From NCBI RefSeq assembly GCF_018128285.1, contig NZ_CP072380.1, positions 1,178,001 through 1,242,000 of the forward strand: a stretch of 64,000 nucleotides of DNA, written 5' to 3'. Origin of the DNA: Atopobium sp. oral taxon 416. GTDB taxonomy: Bacteria; Actinomycetota; Coriobacteriia; Coriobacteriales; Atopobiaceae. The notes beneath the pieces were generated by a model. That model ran no database searches. It worked only from the letters and a program-made list of their open reading frames with translations, and was not told where the DNA came from. Positions 27,128 through 36,077 of the stretch are shown here, piece by piece. The translations under genes and the position numbers were made by a program. How positions within the stretch are numbered: position 1 is the first letter of the stretch; each line of letters starts with the position of its first letter.

Positions 27128-28477
27128 ATGGACACACTGTTTTCCGCGCAGGAGCGGGAAAGGAATTTCAAACGCTTACCCTTGGCGGTCCGCATGCGGC
27201 CGCGCACACTCGAGGAGTATGCCGGACAGCAGGAGGCCGTCGGTGAGGGCTCGTGGCTGCGGATGGCGATCGAGCACGATGTGCTGACCTCCGTGATACT
27301 CTACGGGCCTGCGGGTACTGGTAAGACGAGCCTCGCTCACGTTATCGCCCACACCACTCACGCGGAGTTCGTGGAGGTCTCCGCGGTGAGCGGCACCGTC
27401 AAAGACTTGCGTCACGAAATTGAGGAAGCCAAGCGCCGCTGGCTCACCCAGGAGAGACGCACTATCCTCTTTGTCGACGAGATCCACCGTTTCTCCCGCT
27501 CCCAGCAGGATGCCTTATTACATGCCGTTGAAGACAGGACCGTAGTCCTGATCGGAGCCACCACGGAGAACCCGTACTTCGAAGTGAACTCTGCGCTGCT
27601 CTCACGCTCACGGGTCGTGGAGCTGCATCCGCTGGAGGACAAAGACATCGAGCAGATCATTGATCGGGCGTTGACTGTCTCCTATGGGCTTGACCACAAG
27701 TACCAGGTGGATGAGGAAGCCGAGAAGGAGATTGTGACCCTGGCGGGCGGGGATGCTCGCAGCGCCCTGACGACGTTGGAGCTTGCAGCCCAGATCGCCC
27801 AGACGGGGCATGAGAAGGCAAAGGACGAGACCCAGGAACCCTTAACCATCACGAAGCAGATGGTTAAGGAAGCCAACCCACGCCCGGGCCTTGCCTACGA
27901 CAAGGCGGGGGACATGCACTACGACATTATCTCCGCCTTCATCAAGTCAATGCGCGGGTCTGACCCGGATGCCACGATCTACTGGCTAGCCCGAATGGTT
28001 GACGCAGGGGAGGACCCTAAATTCATCGCTCGACGTATCATGATCTGTGCCTCAGAGGATATCGGGAATGCGGATCCGAATGCGATCCTCGTGGCAGCAG
28101 CTGCCTTTCGGGCGGTGGAGGTGATCGGCTATCCGGAGTGCCAGATCAACCTCGCACAGGCAGCACTCTACAACGCCTTGGCCCCCAAGTCGAATGCCGC
28201 AGTGTCGGCGATCTATTCAGCCGTGCACGAAGTGAGGGAAGGGCCACGGCGGGAAGTGCCCAACCACCTGCGGGATCGGCACCGTCCGGGGTCGGAAAAC
28301 TATGGGGAGTATAAGTATCCCCACGATTACCCCACAGGCTGGGTACACCAACAGTATCTGCCGGATGGGCTCAAGAAGGGTGACTTCTATCGTCCCCGCC
28401 GGGGTTGGGAGAGCTGGATCGTCGAAGCGAATGCGCGAGACCGCAGCGAGGGACCCTCTACCAAACCTGATAAATAG
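27128..28477 (+). CDS. rarA: Replication-associated recombination protein A (AAA+ ATPase)
   Basis: A protein of about 449 residues of the RarA/MgsA/WRNIP1 family, which acts at stalled forks with the clamp-loader fold. Signatures: LAVRMRPRTLEEYAGQQEAV, Walker A GPAGTGKTS, Walker [19 protein letters not shown], and sensor 1 GATTENPYFEVNSALLSR. The C-terminal tetramerisation region has the family block AFIKSMRGSDPDATIYWLAR. The frame could begin at GTG 27122 or ATG 27128 (both near GAAGGTGGAG). It lies just downstream of the dGTPase frame and is unaffected by its frameshift. Confidence 0.95.
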   Translation: MDTLFSAQERERNFKRLPLAVRMRPRTLEEYAGQQEAVGEGSWLRMAIEHDVLTSVILYGPAGTGKTSLAHVIAHTTHAEFVEVSAVSGTVKDLRHEIEEAKRRWLTQERRTILFVDEIHRFSRSQQDALLHAVEDRTVVLIGATTENPYFEVNSALLSRSRVVELHPLEDKDIEQIIDRALTVSYGLDHKYQVDEEAEKEIVTLAGGDARSALTTLELAAQIAQTGHEKAKDETQEPLTITKQMVKEANPRPGLAYDKAGDMHYDIISAFIKSMRGSDPDATIYWLARMVDAGEDPKFIARRIMICASEDIGNADPNAILVAAAAFRAVEVIGYPECQINLAQAALYNALAPKSNAAVSAIYSAVHEVREGPRREVPNHLRDRHRPGSENYGEYKYPHDYPTGWVHQQYLPDGLKKGDFYRPRRGWESWIVEANARDRSEGPSTKPDK

Positions 28478-28532
28478 GTTAAACTGGCAGAAGTAGTGTT
28501 GGTATCTATCTCCTGAAATGCGGAGGGCACAA

Positions 28533-29126
28533 ATGAGTGTGACACAGGTTTTGGTTGCGATCCTGATCGCTGTCGCTATATGGGCAGTCGCTGAGCTCGC
28601 TATTATGTTCAGAAAGACGCGCAAGTCGATCGACGAGGTGACGCGTTCGGCCAATGAGGCGATCGACCAAGTGAAGCCGATCATCACGAAGGCTGACGGC
28701 ATCGTCGACGATCTGCAGCCGTCAGTCAAGCAGGTCGATCCCATTCTGCGGAAGGCTCAGGTGACTGTCGATGAGGCTAACCAGAGCCTGCAGAAAGTGA
28801 ACGGCATCCTGGATGATGTCTCAAGCGTGTCCGACACCGCAGCCAATGTGACCGGCGCAGTCTCCACAGGTGTCGCAAAGGTCGCCGAAGGGGCGGCAAG
28901 CGCCACCGCACGTTTAGCCTCACGCATCTCTGGAAAGCCGGCACCGCAGGCCCGCGAGCTGGAGGACGGTACTGCAAAGGAGACTGAGTCAAAGCTTGAG
29001 GATACTCCTTCAGACGGTTACGTCGTGTACTCCGGAACCAAGGCTGAGGAGAAACCGGCTGACAGTAAGGCTGAGGAGAAACCAGCCAAGAGCGATGCTG
29101 ACGATACTGAGAAAAGGGGAGCGTAG
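28533..29126 (+). CDS. DUF948-like membrane-anchored coiled-coil protein
   Basis: A 197-residue protein with one N-terminal membrane segment (VLVAILIAVAIWAVAELAIM, about residues 6-25). It is followed by a long amphipathic coiled coil (RKSIDEVTRSANEAIDQVKP) and an acidic, low-complexity tail. The tail contains two copies of KAEEKPA. This is the layout of DUF948 general-stress proteins of Gram-positives. Its place directly upstream of an RsbW-like/sigma pair fits a stress role, but nothing shows the mechanism. Start by GGAGGGCAC. Confidence 0.7.
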   Translation: MSVTQVLVAILIAVAIWAVAELAIMFRKTRKSIDEVTRSANEAIDQVKPIITKADGIVDDLQPSVKQVDPILRKAQVTVDEANQSLQKVNGILDDVSSVSDTAANVTGAVSTGVAKVAEGAASATARLASRISGKPAPQARELEDGTAKETESKLEDTPSDGYVVYSGTKAEEKPADSKAEEKPAKSDADDTEKRGA

Positions 29127-29132
29127 GATCTC

Positions 29133-29519
29133 ATGCAAGAAGAATCAGTCGTGATCTGCGTGCCGCCCAAGGCGGACTTCGCACGCTCAGTCAGAATGCT
29201 CGCCGCAAACCTGGGCGTCGTATGTGCGCTCAGTGTCGACGATATCGAGGACCTGAGAATGGCCGCCGAGGAAGGCTTCGTCTATACCTGCGCTACCAAC
29301 CCCGAAACCGTCACCGTGTATTTCACGCTCTCCGACGGCGAAGTCGCAATCGACTACAGCCTAGGCAGCACGAAGGTAGGCGTGCCCGATCAGGACGAGG
29401 ACGATAACTCGTTGGCGTATGCCGATCTGCTGCTCTCCGCGATCTGTGATGAGCACCATATCGATGAAACAAACAACACTCTGCACCTCGTAAAACATGT
29501 TGGGGCTACAAATGCCTAA
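29133..29519 (+). CDS. RsbW-like anti-sigma factor (degenerate GHKL fold)
   Basis: A 128-residue protein with the RsbW/SpoIIAB framework: an N-terminal strand (VVICVPPKADFARSVRMLAA), SVDDIEDLRMAAEEG and a final LHLVKHV. Together with the overlapping sigma factor gene this suggests an anti-sigma factor. The ATP-binding boxes are poor: the N box E-A-x-x-N-A-x-x-H is EEGFVYTC, and no D-x-G-x-G box is seen (DYSLGST). It may bind sigma without kinase activity. It overlaps the sigma gene by 8 bases or more, a usual sign of paired regulation. Confidence 0.72.
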   Translation: MQEESVVICVPPKADFARSVRMLAANLGVVCALSVDDIEDLRMAAEEGFVYTCATNPETVTVYFTLSDGEVAIDYSLGSTKVGVPDQDEDDNSLAYADLLLSAICDEHHIDETNNTLHLVKHVGATNA

Positions 29520-30381
29520 AGAAGGAAATGAATCATCAACGAAAGAGGCCGCGCCGAAGAAGGATACCGCGAAGGAGGCCCGCAAAGCCGCGCGTTCAAA
29601 GTCACGCGGACGCGGGAAACTTGCATGGGACAAACGGCGTACCCGTGAGCTGTTTCACCGCTATAAGGATCTGGGCGACATGGACGCCCGCCAGCAGCTC
29701 ATCGTCTCCCACCTCAATCTGGTGGGATTTCTGGCCTCACGCTTTAAGAACCGCGGAGAACCGCTTGACGATCTGATCCAGGTCGGTACGATCGGCTTGA
29801 TCAAAGCGATCGACCGCTTCGACCCGAGCCGCGGGCTTGAGTTCACGACCTATGCGACGCCGACGATCTTAGGCGAGATCAAGCGTCACTTTCGCGATAA
29901 GGGATGGTCCGTCAGGGTTCCGAGAAGGCTTCAGGAGCTCTCCGCTAAGGTGAACAAAACAACTGACGAGCTCACCAATGAGCTGCAGCGCAGCCCCTCG
30001 GTGGAGGAAATTGCCAAGCGCCTCAATGTCTCGGTCGACGAGGTCTTGGAGGCCATGGAGTCAAGCAGCGCTTACAGCTCAATTCCACTGGAGGCCGGTG
30101 GCTTCAATGGGGACGACGATGCGCCTTCCGTGCTTGATCACTACGCCTCAGAAGATGAAAATCTTGCGTTTTCTGATGACCGTATGGTGATCGAGGATGC
30201 GATCAAGGACTTTTCGCCGCGTGAGCAGCAGGTCATCTGCATGCGCTTCCTCGATGGATTGACGCAGGTAGAGATCGCCCACAAGCTGGGGATCTCACAG
30301 GTTCAGGTGTCACGTCTGCTGCGTCGGACCCTCAAGAAGATTCAGGAAAAGATAGATCCGAATAGCGTGAAGCGCTCATAG
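29512..30381 (+). CDS. sigB: RNA polymerase sigma factor, SigB/SigF group
   Basis: A 289-residue group 3 sigma factor. Region 2: LIVSHLNLVGFLASRFKNRG with DDLIQVGTIGLIKAIDRFDP and FTTYATPTILGEIKRHFRDK. Region 3: VRVPRRLQEL. Region 4: FSPREQQVICMRFLDGLTQV and IAHKLGISQVQVSRLLRRTL. A Lys/Arg-rich N-terminal tail of about 40 residues precedes region 2. It overlaps the RsbW-like gene, so the pair is probably a stress or envelope regulon switch. The ATG at 29497 is an alternative start. Confidence 0.93.
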   Translation: MPKEGNESSTKEAAPKKDTAKEARKAARSKSRGRGKLAWDKRRTRELFHRYKDLGDMDARQQLIVSHLNLVGFLASRFKNRGEPLDDLIQVGTIGLIKAIDRFDPSRGLEFTTYATPTILGEIKRHFRDKGWSVRVPRRLQELSAKVNKTTDELTNELQRSPSVEEIAKRLNVSVDEVLEAMESSSAYSSIPLEAGGFNGDDDAPSVLDHYASEDENLAFSDDRMVIEDAIKDFSPREQQVICMRFLDGLTQVEIAHKLGISQVQVSRLLRRTLKKIQEKIDPNSVKRS

Positions 30382-30433
30382 GCGCTAGACCCTGCTACTA
30401 TCAGAGGGTCTTCAATAACGCTTTTGGGGGATC

Positions 30434-31690
30434 GTGACAGATCAGGATTCAACATATAGAAGCGCCCGCAAGGCGGCGATGGCAGCGGGGGCGACCGTTG
30501 CCTGCTGTGTCGCGCTTATCCCTGTGGTGCGCGTGTTGGGCTTAACTGAGCTCGCCTTAGAACTGTCATTGGCCGGTGTGGTGATAGGGTTCTTGTGCAG
30601 TCCGATCGCCAACTGGCTTGAGGACCATGGGATGGGCCGGGCCTTAGCGGCTTTTGCCGTCTTCGTGGCCCTTCTTGCCACCCTTATCCTTGTTGGGGTG
30701 CGGATCATCCCGCCCCTCCTGAAGCAGTTGATCCACTTGCTCCAGAGCATCCCGGGCCATATCTTTAGGGTCCAGACCGACTGCACCAATCTCGCTGAGC
30801 AGGCAGGGCTTGCCGACAATGGGCACGCAGAGGATGCGCTCAATCAGATCATTTCGGGCTTGTTCTCATCCGGGAATGCGATGGATAAGATCTCATCGGA
30901 TTTGTTCAATAACGCTGCCGACTTTGTAAACAACACTGTGGCCTTTCCCCTAGGGTTGGTTCTGGTCTATTGGTTTGCCAAGGACTATCCGGCCATAGCG
31001 CAGGAGGCGGTCACGCTCGTGGGGGAGAAGCAGAGAGATTCCGCATCCCTCATGCTGGCAGTAATGTCGCGCTCGATGCTCATCACTTCAGAGGGCGACG
31101 GCGTGCTCTGTGGCGTGGGTCTTGCGCTCTTCGGACATCCCTATGCGGGTTTTGTCGGGGCCTTCTGTGGATTGGTGCACTTCGTGCCGGTGATCGGGTC
31201 TCTGGTTTCCCGCGTCATCGCAGTACCCTTGGCGCTTTTTGAGTCGCCCGCGCTTGCAATCTGGTTCATCACTGTGGTCGTTGCGCAGAATGTAACCGAT
31301 AACCTGGTGTCGCCATTGGTGATGCAGTCGGCGGTCAAGGTACATCCGGTGCTTTCCCTCGTCGGCATCATTGTCGACAACGCCTTGGGCGGTATCGTGG
31401 GGATGATACTGGCGATTCCGTTAACGGCTGCAGTCGTCTATTATGTTGAGACGCGGACCGGACAGCAGCCCGTCTCCTATGACGGGGCGATCTTCAAAGG
31501 GACGCCGTATCACGACCCGGAGGGCAATATTGTGCCTTCCTTCGATGTATTGGACGACGATAAATTCTTCCAGACTACCTGGCTGATACAGATCGACAAC
31601 GTGAATGCGCATTCCGTGCACCGGCACACGCTGGCGCAGGCGGGGCATGCGCTGAGAGAGACTGGCTTCCTGCGGAGGGAAGAAGCATGA
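30434..31690 (+). CDS. AI-2E/PerM family membrane transporter
   Basis: A 418-residue membrane protein with a GTG start. About seven or eight hydrophobic segments are visible: near residues 15-60, 72-95, 165-185 and 215-330, with GFVGAFCGLVHFVPVIGSLV and VTDNLVSPLVMQSAVKVHP. The latter two are the conserved family blocks. Members export small molecules, act as Na+/H+ antiporters, or have unknown cargo. The C-terminal 80 residues are soluble. Its end overlaps the alaS start (ATGA), so both are on one transcript. Confidence 0.88.
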   Translation: MTDQDSTYRSARKAAMAAGATVACCVALIPVVRVLGLTELALELSLAGVVIGFLCSPIANWLEDHGMGRALAAFAVFVALLATLILVGVRIIPPLLKQLIHLLQSIPGHIFRVQTDCTNLAEQAGLADNGHAEDALNQIISGLFSSGNAMDKISSDLFNNAADFVNNTVAFPLGLVLVYWFAKDYPAIAQEAVTLVGEKQRDSASLMLAVMSRSMLITSEGDGVLCGVGLALFGHPYAGFVGAFCGLVHFVPVIGSLVSRVIAVPLALFESPALAIWFITVVVAQNVTDNLVSPLVMQSAVKVHPVLSLVGIIVDNALGGIVGMILAIPLTAAVVYYVETRTGQQPVSYDGAIFKGTPYHDPEGNIVPSFDVLDDDKFFQTTWLIQIDNVNAHSVHRHTLAQAGHALRETGFLRREEA

Positions 31691-34356
31691 ACGTTTGGAG
31701 TGTCATGGCACAGAGCGACTATAAGACGATGACAACGTCGGAGATCCGCGAGGATTTCCTCACCTTTTTTGAGAGCAAGGGCTGCAAGCTCTACCCTTCA
31801 TCCTCATTGATTCCGGATGATCCTTCGCTACTTCTGGCCAACGCTGGCATGAACCAGTTCAAGGAATACTATCAGGGCATCAAGACGATGAAGGAAATCG
31901 GTGCCTGCTCCTGCCAGAAGTGCCTGCGCACCAACGATATCGACAACATCGGCGATGCCCGCCATCTCTCTTTCTTTGAGATGCTGGGCAACTTCTCCTT
32001 CGGCGGCTACACCAAGGCCGACGCAATTGCGTGGGCCTATGAGTTCATCACCGCGCCGGAGCACCTGGGACTCCCTAAGGACCGTCTCTACATGACTGTC
32101 TATAAGGACGATGAGGAGGCCGTCAGGCTCTGGGAAAAGCAGGGCGTGGCACCTGACCACATCTCCCGCCTGGGCGCTGGGGACAACTTCTGGGCAGCCG
32201 GTCCGACCGGCCCATGCGGCCCCTGCTCTGAGATCTATTTCGATCAGGGCCCGGAGTTTGAGGGCGAGAAGCCGGGTGATGATGGGGACCGCTACCTTGA
32301 GTTCTGGAACCTCGTCTTCACGCAGTATGACCGCCAGCCGGACGGCTCGATGCCCGACCTGCCGCACCGCAACATCGATACCGGCATGGGTCTCGAGCGT
32401 ATCGCCGCGATCATGCAGCACAAGAGCTCAAACTACGAGGGCGACGTGATGCGTTCGCTCATCGCTCTGGGCGAGAAACTCTCCGGCGTGGAATACAAGG
32501 AAAGCTCACACCTGGCGAGTGACAAGAGTCTGCGTATCTTGGCAGACCACTCCCGCGCGGTGACCTTTATGATCGCCGACGGCATCCTGCCCTCCAACGA
32601 GGGACGTGGCTACGTGCTGCGCCGTCTGCTACGCCGTGCGGTCTACCATGGCCGCCTGCTGGGCATCAAGAATGGTTTCCTGACCACCTACGCCCACGAG
32701 GTTGAGCGTATTATGGGCGGGGTCTACCCGGAGCTCGACGAGAACAAAGCCCTGATCGACGGTATCATCTCCGCCGAGGAGTTCCGGTTTGGCAATACCC
32801 TTGAGGCTGGGCAGAGCATGCTCGAAGACGAGCTGGACAAGCTCTCTGAGGACGAGAAACTCTCCGGTGAGGTCGCTTTCAAGCTCCATGACACCTATGG
32901 CTTCCCAATCGATCTGACCCGCGAGATCGCTGAGCAGAAGGGCCATGTTGTCGATATGGGCGCCTTCCAGAAGGCGATGGATGCCCAGAAAGAGCGTGCC
33001 CGCAAGAGTGCAAACCGCAATGCCTGGGGCCACGCGAATAATGTCTGGATCGCGCTCTCTGATAAACTGGAGAAGACTGAATTTACCGGCTACGAGGATG
33101 ACACCCTCAAGGGCGCCAAGGTCGTGGCGCTCGTCGCTGGCGGTCAGGAAGTCAAGTCGGTCGAGGCTGGGGAGGACGTTGAGGTTGTCCTCGACAAGAC
33201 CCCGTTTTACGCCGAGATGGGCGGCCAGGTCGGTGATAGCGGAGAGCTGCAGGGCATGACCGCAAAGCTGCGCGTCACCGATACGAGGGGGCACCACGGC
33301 ATCGTCGCTCATGTGGCGAAAGTCATCGAAGGTGCGCTCAGCGTCGGGGATACTCTTGACGCAGCTGTCGACCACGGACGCCGTGAGCTGATCCGGCGCA
33401 ACCACACCGCGACACACCTTCTCGATGCCGCACTGAAGCAGGTCCTGGGTGACCATGTGAACCAGGCCGGCTCCCTCGTTGAGCCGAACCGCCTGCGCTT
33501 TGACTTCGCGCACTTTGAGCCGCTCACGAAAGATCAGATCGAGCGCGTCGAAGGCCTCGTCAATGCGGAGATCTTTGCGGCGGAACCGATCGTGACCGAA
33601 GAGATGGGCCTCGAAGAGGCAAAGGCCTGCGGCGCTGTGGCGCTCTTCGGTGAGAAGTACGGCAAGGTCGTCCGTGTCGTTTCAACCGGCACCTTAGACA
33701 AGCCGTTCTCCCGTGAGCTGTGCGGTGGCACCCATGCGCGCAACACCTCAGAGCTTGGCTTCTTTAAGATTGTCTCCGAGAGCTCTGTGGGTTCCAATGT
33801 TCGTCGTATTGAGGCGGTTACCTCCGCAGGTGCGCTCGAGTACGTCGACGAGCATCTGGATGCTCTGGATGAGGTCACCTCTGAGCTCAAGTGCCGTCCG
33901 GAAGAGGCTTCGGAGCGTGTTCAAACACTGCAGGGCGAGCTTCGAGATGCAAAGAACCGCATCGAAGATCTGATGTATGGCAGCTCCTCCGATCAGGTTG
34001 AGGCGGCGGTCAAGAATGCGGTGTCCCTCAACGGCTACCAGTGCGTCTTTGCTAAGCTGCGGAACCTGAGCGGCAGAGAGCTGCGCTCCGCCTGGGATGC
34101 GATCCGCGATTCCTTCGGTGGCAAACCCTGCGCCTGCGTAGTGGCTTGTGCCGGTGCAAACGGAAAGGTGAGCCTGCTTGCGGCCGGTAGTGAGACTGCC
34201 GTCAAGAACGGCTTCAATGCCGGTGCGGTGATCAAGCAGATCGCCGGCAAGGTCGACGGCCGTGGAGGTGGCAGACCGGCGATGGCACAGGCAGGCGGTA
34301 AGGATGCTTCCGGCATCGATGACGCCCTGAAGGCGGCACAGGAGTTCTTGGCGTGA
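31687..34356 (+). CDS. alaS: Alanyl-tRNA synthetase
   Basis: Class II synthetase of 889 residues. The catalytic core shows FFESKGCKLYPSSSLIPDDP (motif 1 region), SFFEMLGNFSFGGY (motif 2) and DTGMGLERIAAIMQ (motif 3). The editing domain has the zinc site HTATHLLDAAL and CGGTHARNTSELGFFKI (H-x3-H ... C-x3-H), and the C-terminal Gly-rich C-Ala domain ends GRGGGRPAMAQAGGKDASG. The start may be at 31687 (after GAGGGAAGAAG) or at 31705. It is coupled to the gene before and to ruvX after by overlaps. Confidence 0.97.
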   Translation: MNVWSVMAQSDYKTMTTSEIREDFLTFFESKGCKLYPSSSLIPDDPSLLLANAGMNQFKEYYQGIKTMKEIGACSCQKCLRTNDIDNIGDARHLSFFEMLGNFSFGGYTKADAIAWAYEFITAPEHLGLPKDRLYMTVYKDDEEAVRLWEKQGVAPDHISRLGAGDNFWAAGPTGPCGPCSEIYFDQGPEFEGEKPGDDGDRYLEFWNLVFTQYDRQPDGSMPDLPHRNIDTGMGLERIAAIMQHKSSNYEGDVMRSLIALGEKLSGVEYKESSHLASDKSLRILADHSRAVTFMIADGILPSNEGRGYVLRRLLRRAVYHGRLLGIKNGFLTTYAHEVERIMGGVYPELDENKALIDGIISAEEFRFGNTLEAGQSMLEDELDKLSEDEKLSGEVAFKLHDTYGFPIDLTREIAEQKGHVVDMGAFQKAMDAQKERARKSANRNAWGHANNVWIALSDKLEKTEFTGYEDDTLKGAKVVALVAGGQEVKSVEAGEDVEVVLDKTPFYAEMGGQVGDSGELQGMTAKLRVTDTRGHHGIVAHVAKVIEGALSVGDTLDAAVDHGRRELIRRNHTATHLLDAALKQVLGDHVNQAGSLVEPNRLRFDFAHFEPLTKDQIERVEGLVNAEIFAAEPIVTEEMGLEEAKACGAVALFGEKYGKVVRVVSTGTLDKPFSRELCGGTHARNTSELGFFKIVSESSVGSNVRRIEAVTSAGALEYVDEHLDALDEVTSELKCRPEEASERVQTLQGELRDAKNRIEDLMYGSSSDQVEAAVKNAVSLNGYQCVFAKLRNLSGRELRSAWDAIRDSFGGKPCACVVACAGANGKVSLLAAGSETAVKNGFNAGAVIKQIAGKVDGRGGGRPAMAQAGGKDASGIDDALKAAQEFLA

Positions 34357-34769
34357 GGGCGATGGCGCTCGATATCGGAGAAGTGAGAATCGGGGTAGCC
34401 CTGAGCGATACGACAGGGTCACTTGCCTCTCCGCTCACGGTTCTGCCTGTCCAGGAAGTGCTGAGCAACGCTAAGAGTTTTCGGCGGATCCTCGAGGATT
34501 GGGAGCCTGACATCCTGGTCATCGGGCGCCCGAAGACGATGGCAGGGGAGGATGGTCCCCAAGCACAGCGAATTATGGAGCAGGCGCGTCAGATCGCCGA
34601 CGCGTGTCAGCTCCCGTTGACTTTTCAGGACGAACGGTTGTCCTCACAGGAGGCGAAACGGATTCTGCGCAAGCAGGGACTGTCCGAGAAGAAAATGCGC
34701 GGCAAGGTCGACGCAGTTGCAGCGTCACTTTTCCTGCAGACCTGGCTCGACCGTCAAAAAATGAAGTAA
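34353..34769 (+). CDS. ruvX: Putative pre-16S rRNA nuclease / RuvX (YqgF)
   Basis: A 138-residue RNase H-fold protein starting with GTG inside the alaS stop. It shows ALDIGEVRIGVALSD (D-x-G-x-x-R-x-GVA), VIGRPKTMAGEDGPQA, and FQDERLSSQEAKRIL, ending in VDAVAASLFLQTWLD; these are the conserved YqgF blocks. It matures the 16S rRNA 5-prime end. The alaS-ruvX pairing is standard in actinobacteria. mltG, usually next, is found 15 kb further on, beyond an inserted block. Confidence 0.93.
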   Translation: MRAMALDIGEVRIGVALSDTTGSLASPLTVLPVQEVLSNAKSFRRILEDWEPDILVIGRPKTMAGEDGPQAQRIMEQARQIADACQLPLTFQDERLSSQEAKRILRKQGLSEKKMRGKVDAVAASLFLQTWLDRQKMK

Positions 34770-35079
34770 ATAAATAAAAATGAATTTAAAACATAATATT
34801 TGAATTTTGTCAACCAATATTAGGCGAGCGCTTATCGTACAGAAATATTTTACCGAGCACTATTTTTGTGAGATCCCACATAGGAGCTAATAAAATAGAG
34901 TTCTTGTCGACTAAATGGACGAACTTGTGAATCCGTCAAAGGTTTGCAGGTTCGTTTTTTATGTTAAGGATTTATAATGTCTTGATGTAAATAGCATGGT
35001 GGTTTTGTCATGAATGTAGACAGACGCTGTGGTTTTACGGTTCTGTCGGCAGCGTGAAGAAGAGTTAGGAGGAAGTTGA
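34770..35079. other. AT-rich gap between ruvX and the PTS operon
   Basis: About 310 bases, clearly richer in A and T than the neighbouring genes, with no gene seen. It holds a terminator-like hairpin (listed separately) and, after it, TATAAT at 34973-34978, which could be the minus-10 box of the PTS promoter although the minus-35 region is weak. It marks the left edge of the block inserted between ruvX and mltG. Confidence 0.45.
34919..34960 (+). terminator. Terminator hairpin upstream of the PTS operon
   Basis: ACGAACTTG and CAGGTTCGT pair over 9 bp (one G-T pair), followed by TTTTTT. It lies 150 bases past ruvX and 120 bases before the PTS start codon. It may end alaS-ruvX transcription or act as an attenuator in the PTS leader. 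Confidence 0.7.
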
Positions 35080-36066
35080 ATGGTTGGAATCATCCTAGCA
35101 AGCCATGGCAAATTTGCCGAGGGCATCAAACAGTCGGGACAGATGATCTTCGGCCCGCAGAAAGATGTAGCGGCCGTCGTTCTGACCCCCGATATGGGCC
35201 CAGATGACATGCACAAAAAATTGCTTGATGCCATTGCCACCTTCAGCGATCAAGAGCACGTCCTGTTCTTGGTTGACCTGTGGGGTGGCACACCGTTCAA
35301 TCAGGTTTCCCACATCCTCGACGAGGAGAAGCATGACGATTGGGTTGCTATCACCGGCCTCAATTTGCCGATGCTTGTCAGTGCGTATGGTTCCCGCATG
35401 GGCGCTGATACGGCCGTCGACGTGATGAAGGAAATCTTCCAAGAGTCCAAAGACGGGATCAAGGTTAAGCCCGAGTCCTTAGAGCCCAAGAAGAGCGAGA
35501 AGGCTGCACCTAAGCAGGCAGTAGTGGCACCGCGGGGCGCTATCCCTGAAGGCACCGTCCTGGGCACCGGTCACATCAACTACGCCTATGTGCGTATCGA
35601 TACCCGTCTGCTCCATGGGCAGGTCGCAACGGCTTGGACCAAGGAGGTCAGCCCGGACCGCATCATTGTCGTTTCTGACAACGTCGCTCACGATGAGCTC
35701 AGAAAGACGATGATCGTTCAGGCAGCGCCTCCAGGAGTTCACGTCCATGTCATCCCAACCAAGAAGCTCATTGAGGTTGACAAGGATCCGCGCTTTGGTG
35801 CCACCAAGGCAATGCTTCTCTTCGAGAATCCTCAGGATCTGCTCGAGGTAGAGAAGGGCGGTGTGAAGTTCCCTGAGGTGTGTATCGGCTCTATGGCGCA
35901 CTCCGCAGGCAAGACGGTCATCAATGAGGCCATCGCCTGTGATGAGAACGACGTGAAGACCCTCGAGGCAATTCGGGACAATGGCACGCACCTGTACTGC
36001 CAGAAAGTTCCGACTGATCATGTCGAAGATATTTGGAAACTACTCGCCGAGAAGAACATGGTGTAA
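35080..36066 (+). CDS. manX: PTS mannose-family transporter EIIAB
   Basis: A 328-residue fusion of the two phosphocarrier domains of a mannose/fructose/sorbose-family PTS. IIA: MVGIILASHGKFAEGI with active His9 and LVDLWGGTPFNQ. A Lys/Pro-rich linker runs from about 128 to 160. IIB: YVRIDTRLLHGQVATAW with active His179, then RIIVVSDNVAHDELRK. IIA takes phosphate from HPr and IIB passes it to the sugar crossing through IIC/IID. Start by AGGAGG. First gene of a four-gene operon; mannose or glucose is the likely substrate because a ManO homologue closes the operon. Confidence 0.93.
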   Translation: MVGIILASHGKFAEGIKQSGQMIFGPQKDVAAVVLTPDMGPDDMHKKLLDAIATFSDQEHVLFLVDLWGGTPFNQVSHILDEEKHDDWVAITGLNLPMLVSAYGSRMGADTAVDVMKEIFQESKDGIKVKPESLEPKKSEKAAPKQAVVAPRGAIPEGTVLGTGHINYAYVRIDTRLLHGQVATAWTKEVSPDRIIVVSDNVAHDELRKTMIVQAAPPGVHVHVIPTKKLIEVDKDPRFGATKAMLLFENPQDLLEVEKGGVKFPEVCIGSMAHSAGKTVINEAIACDENDVKTLEAIRDNGTHLYCQKVPTDHVEDIWKLLAEKNMV

Positions 36067-36077
36067 GGAGGATCTTT

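Noticed and set aside
34800-34870. Catabolite-responsive (cre) site upstream of the PTS
   Set aside because: GCGAGCGCTTAT is only a partial match to cre and its position before a terminator makes it an unlikely PTS operator.
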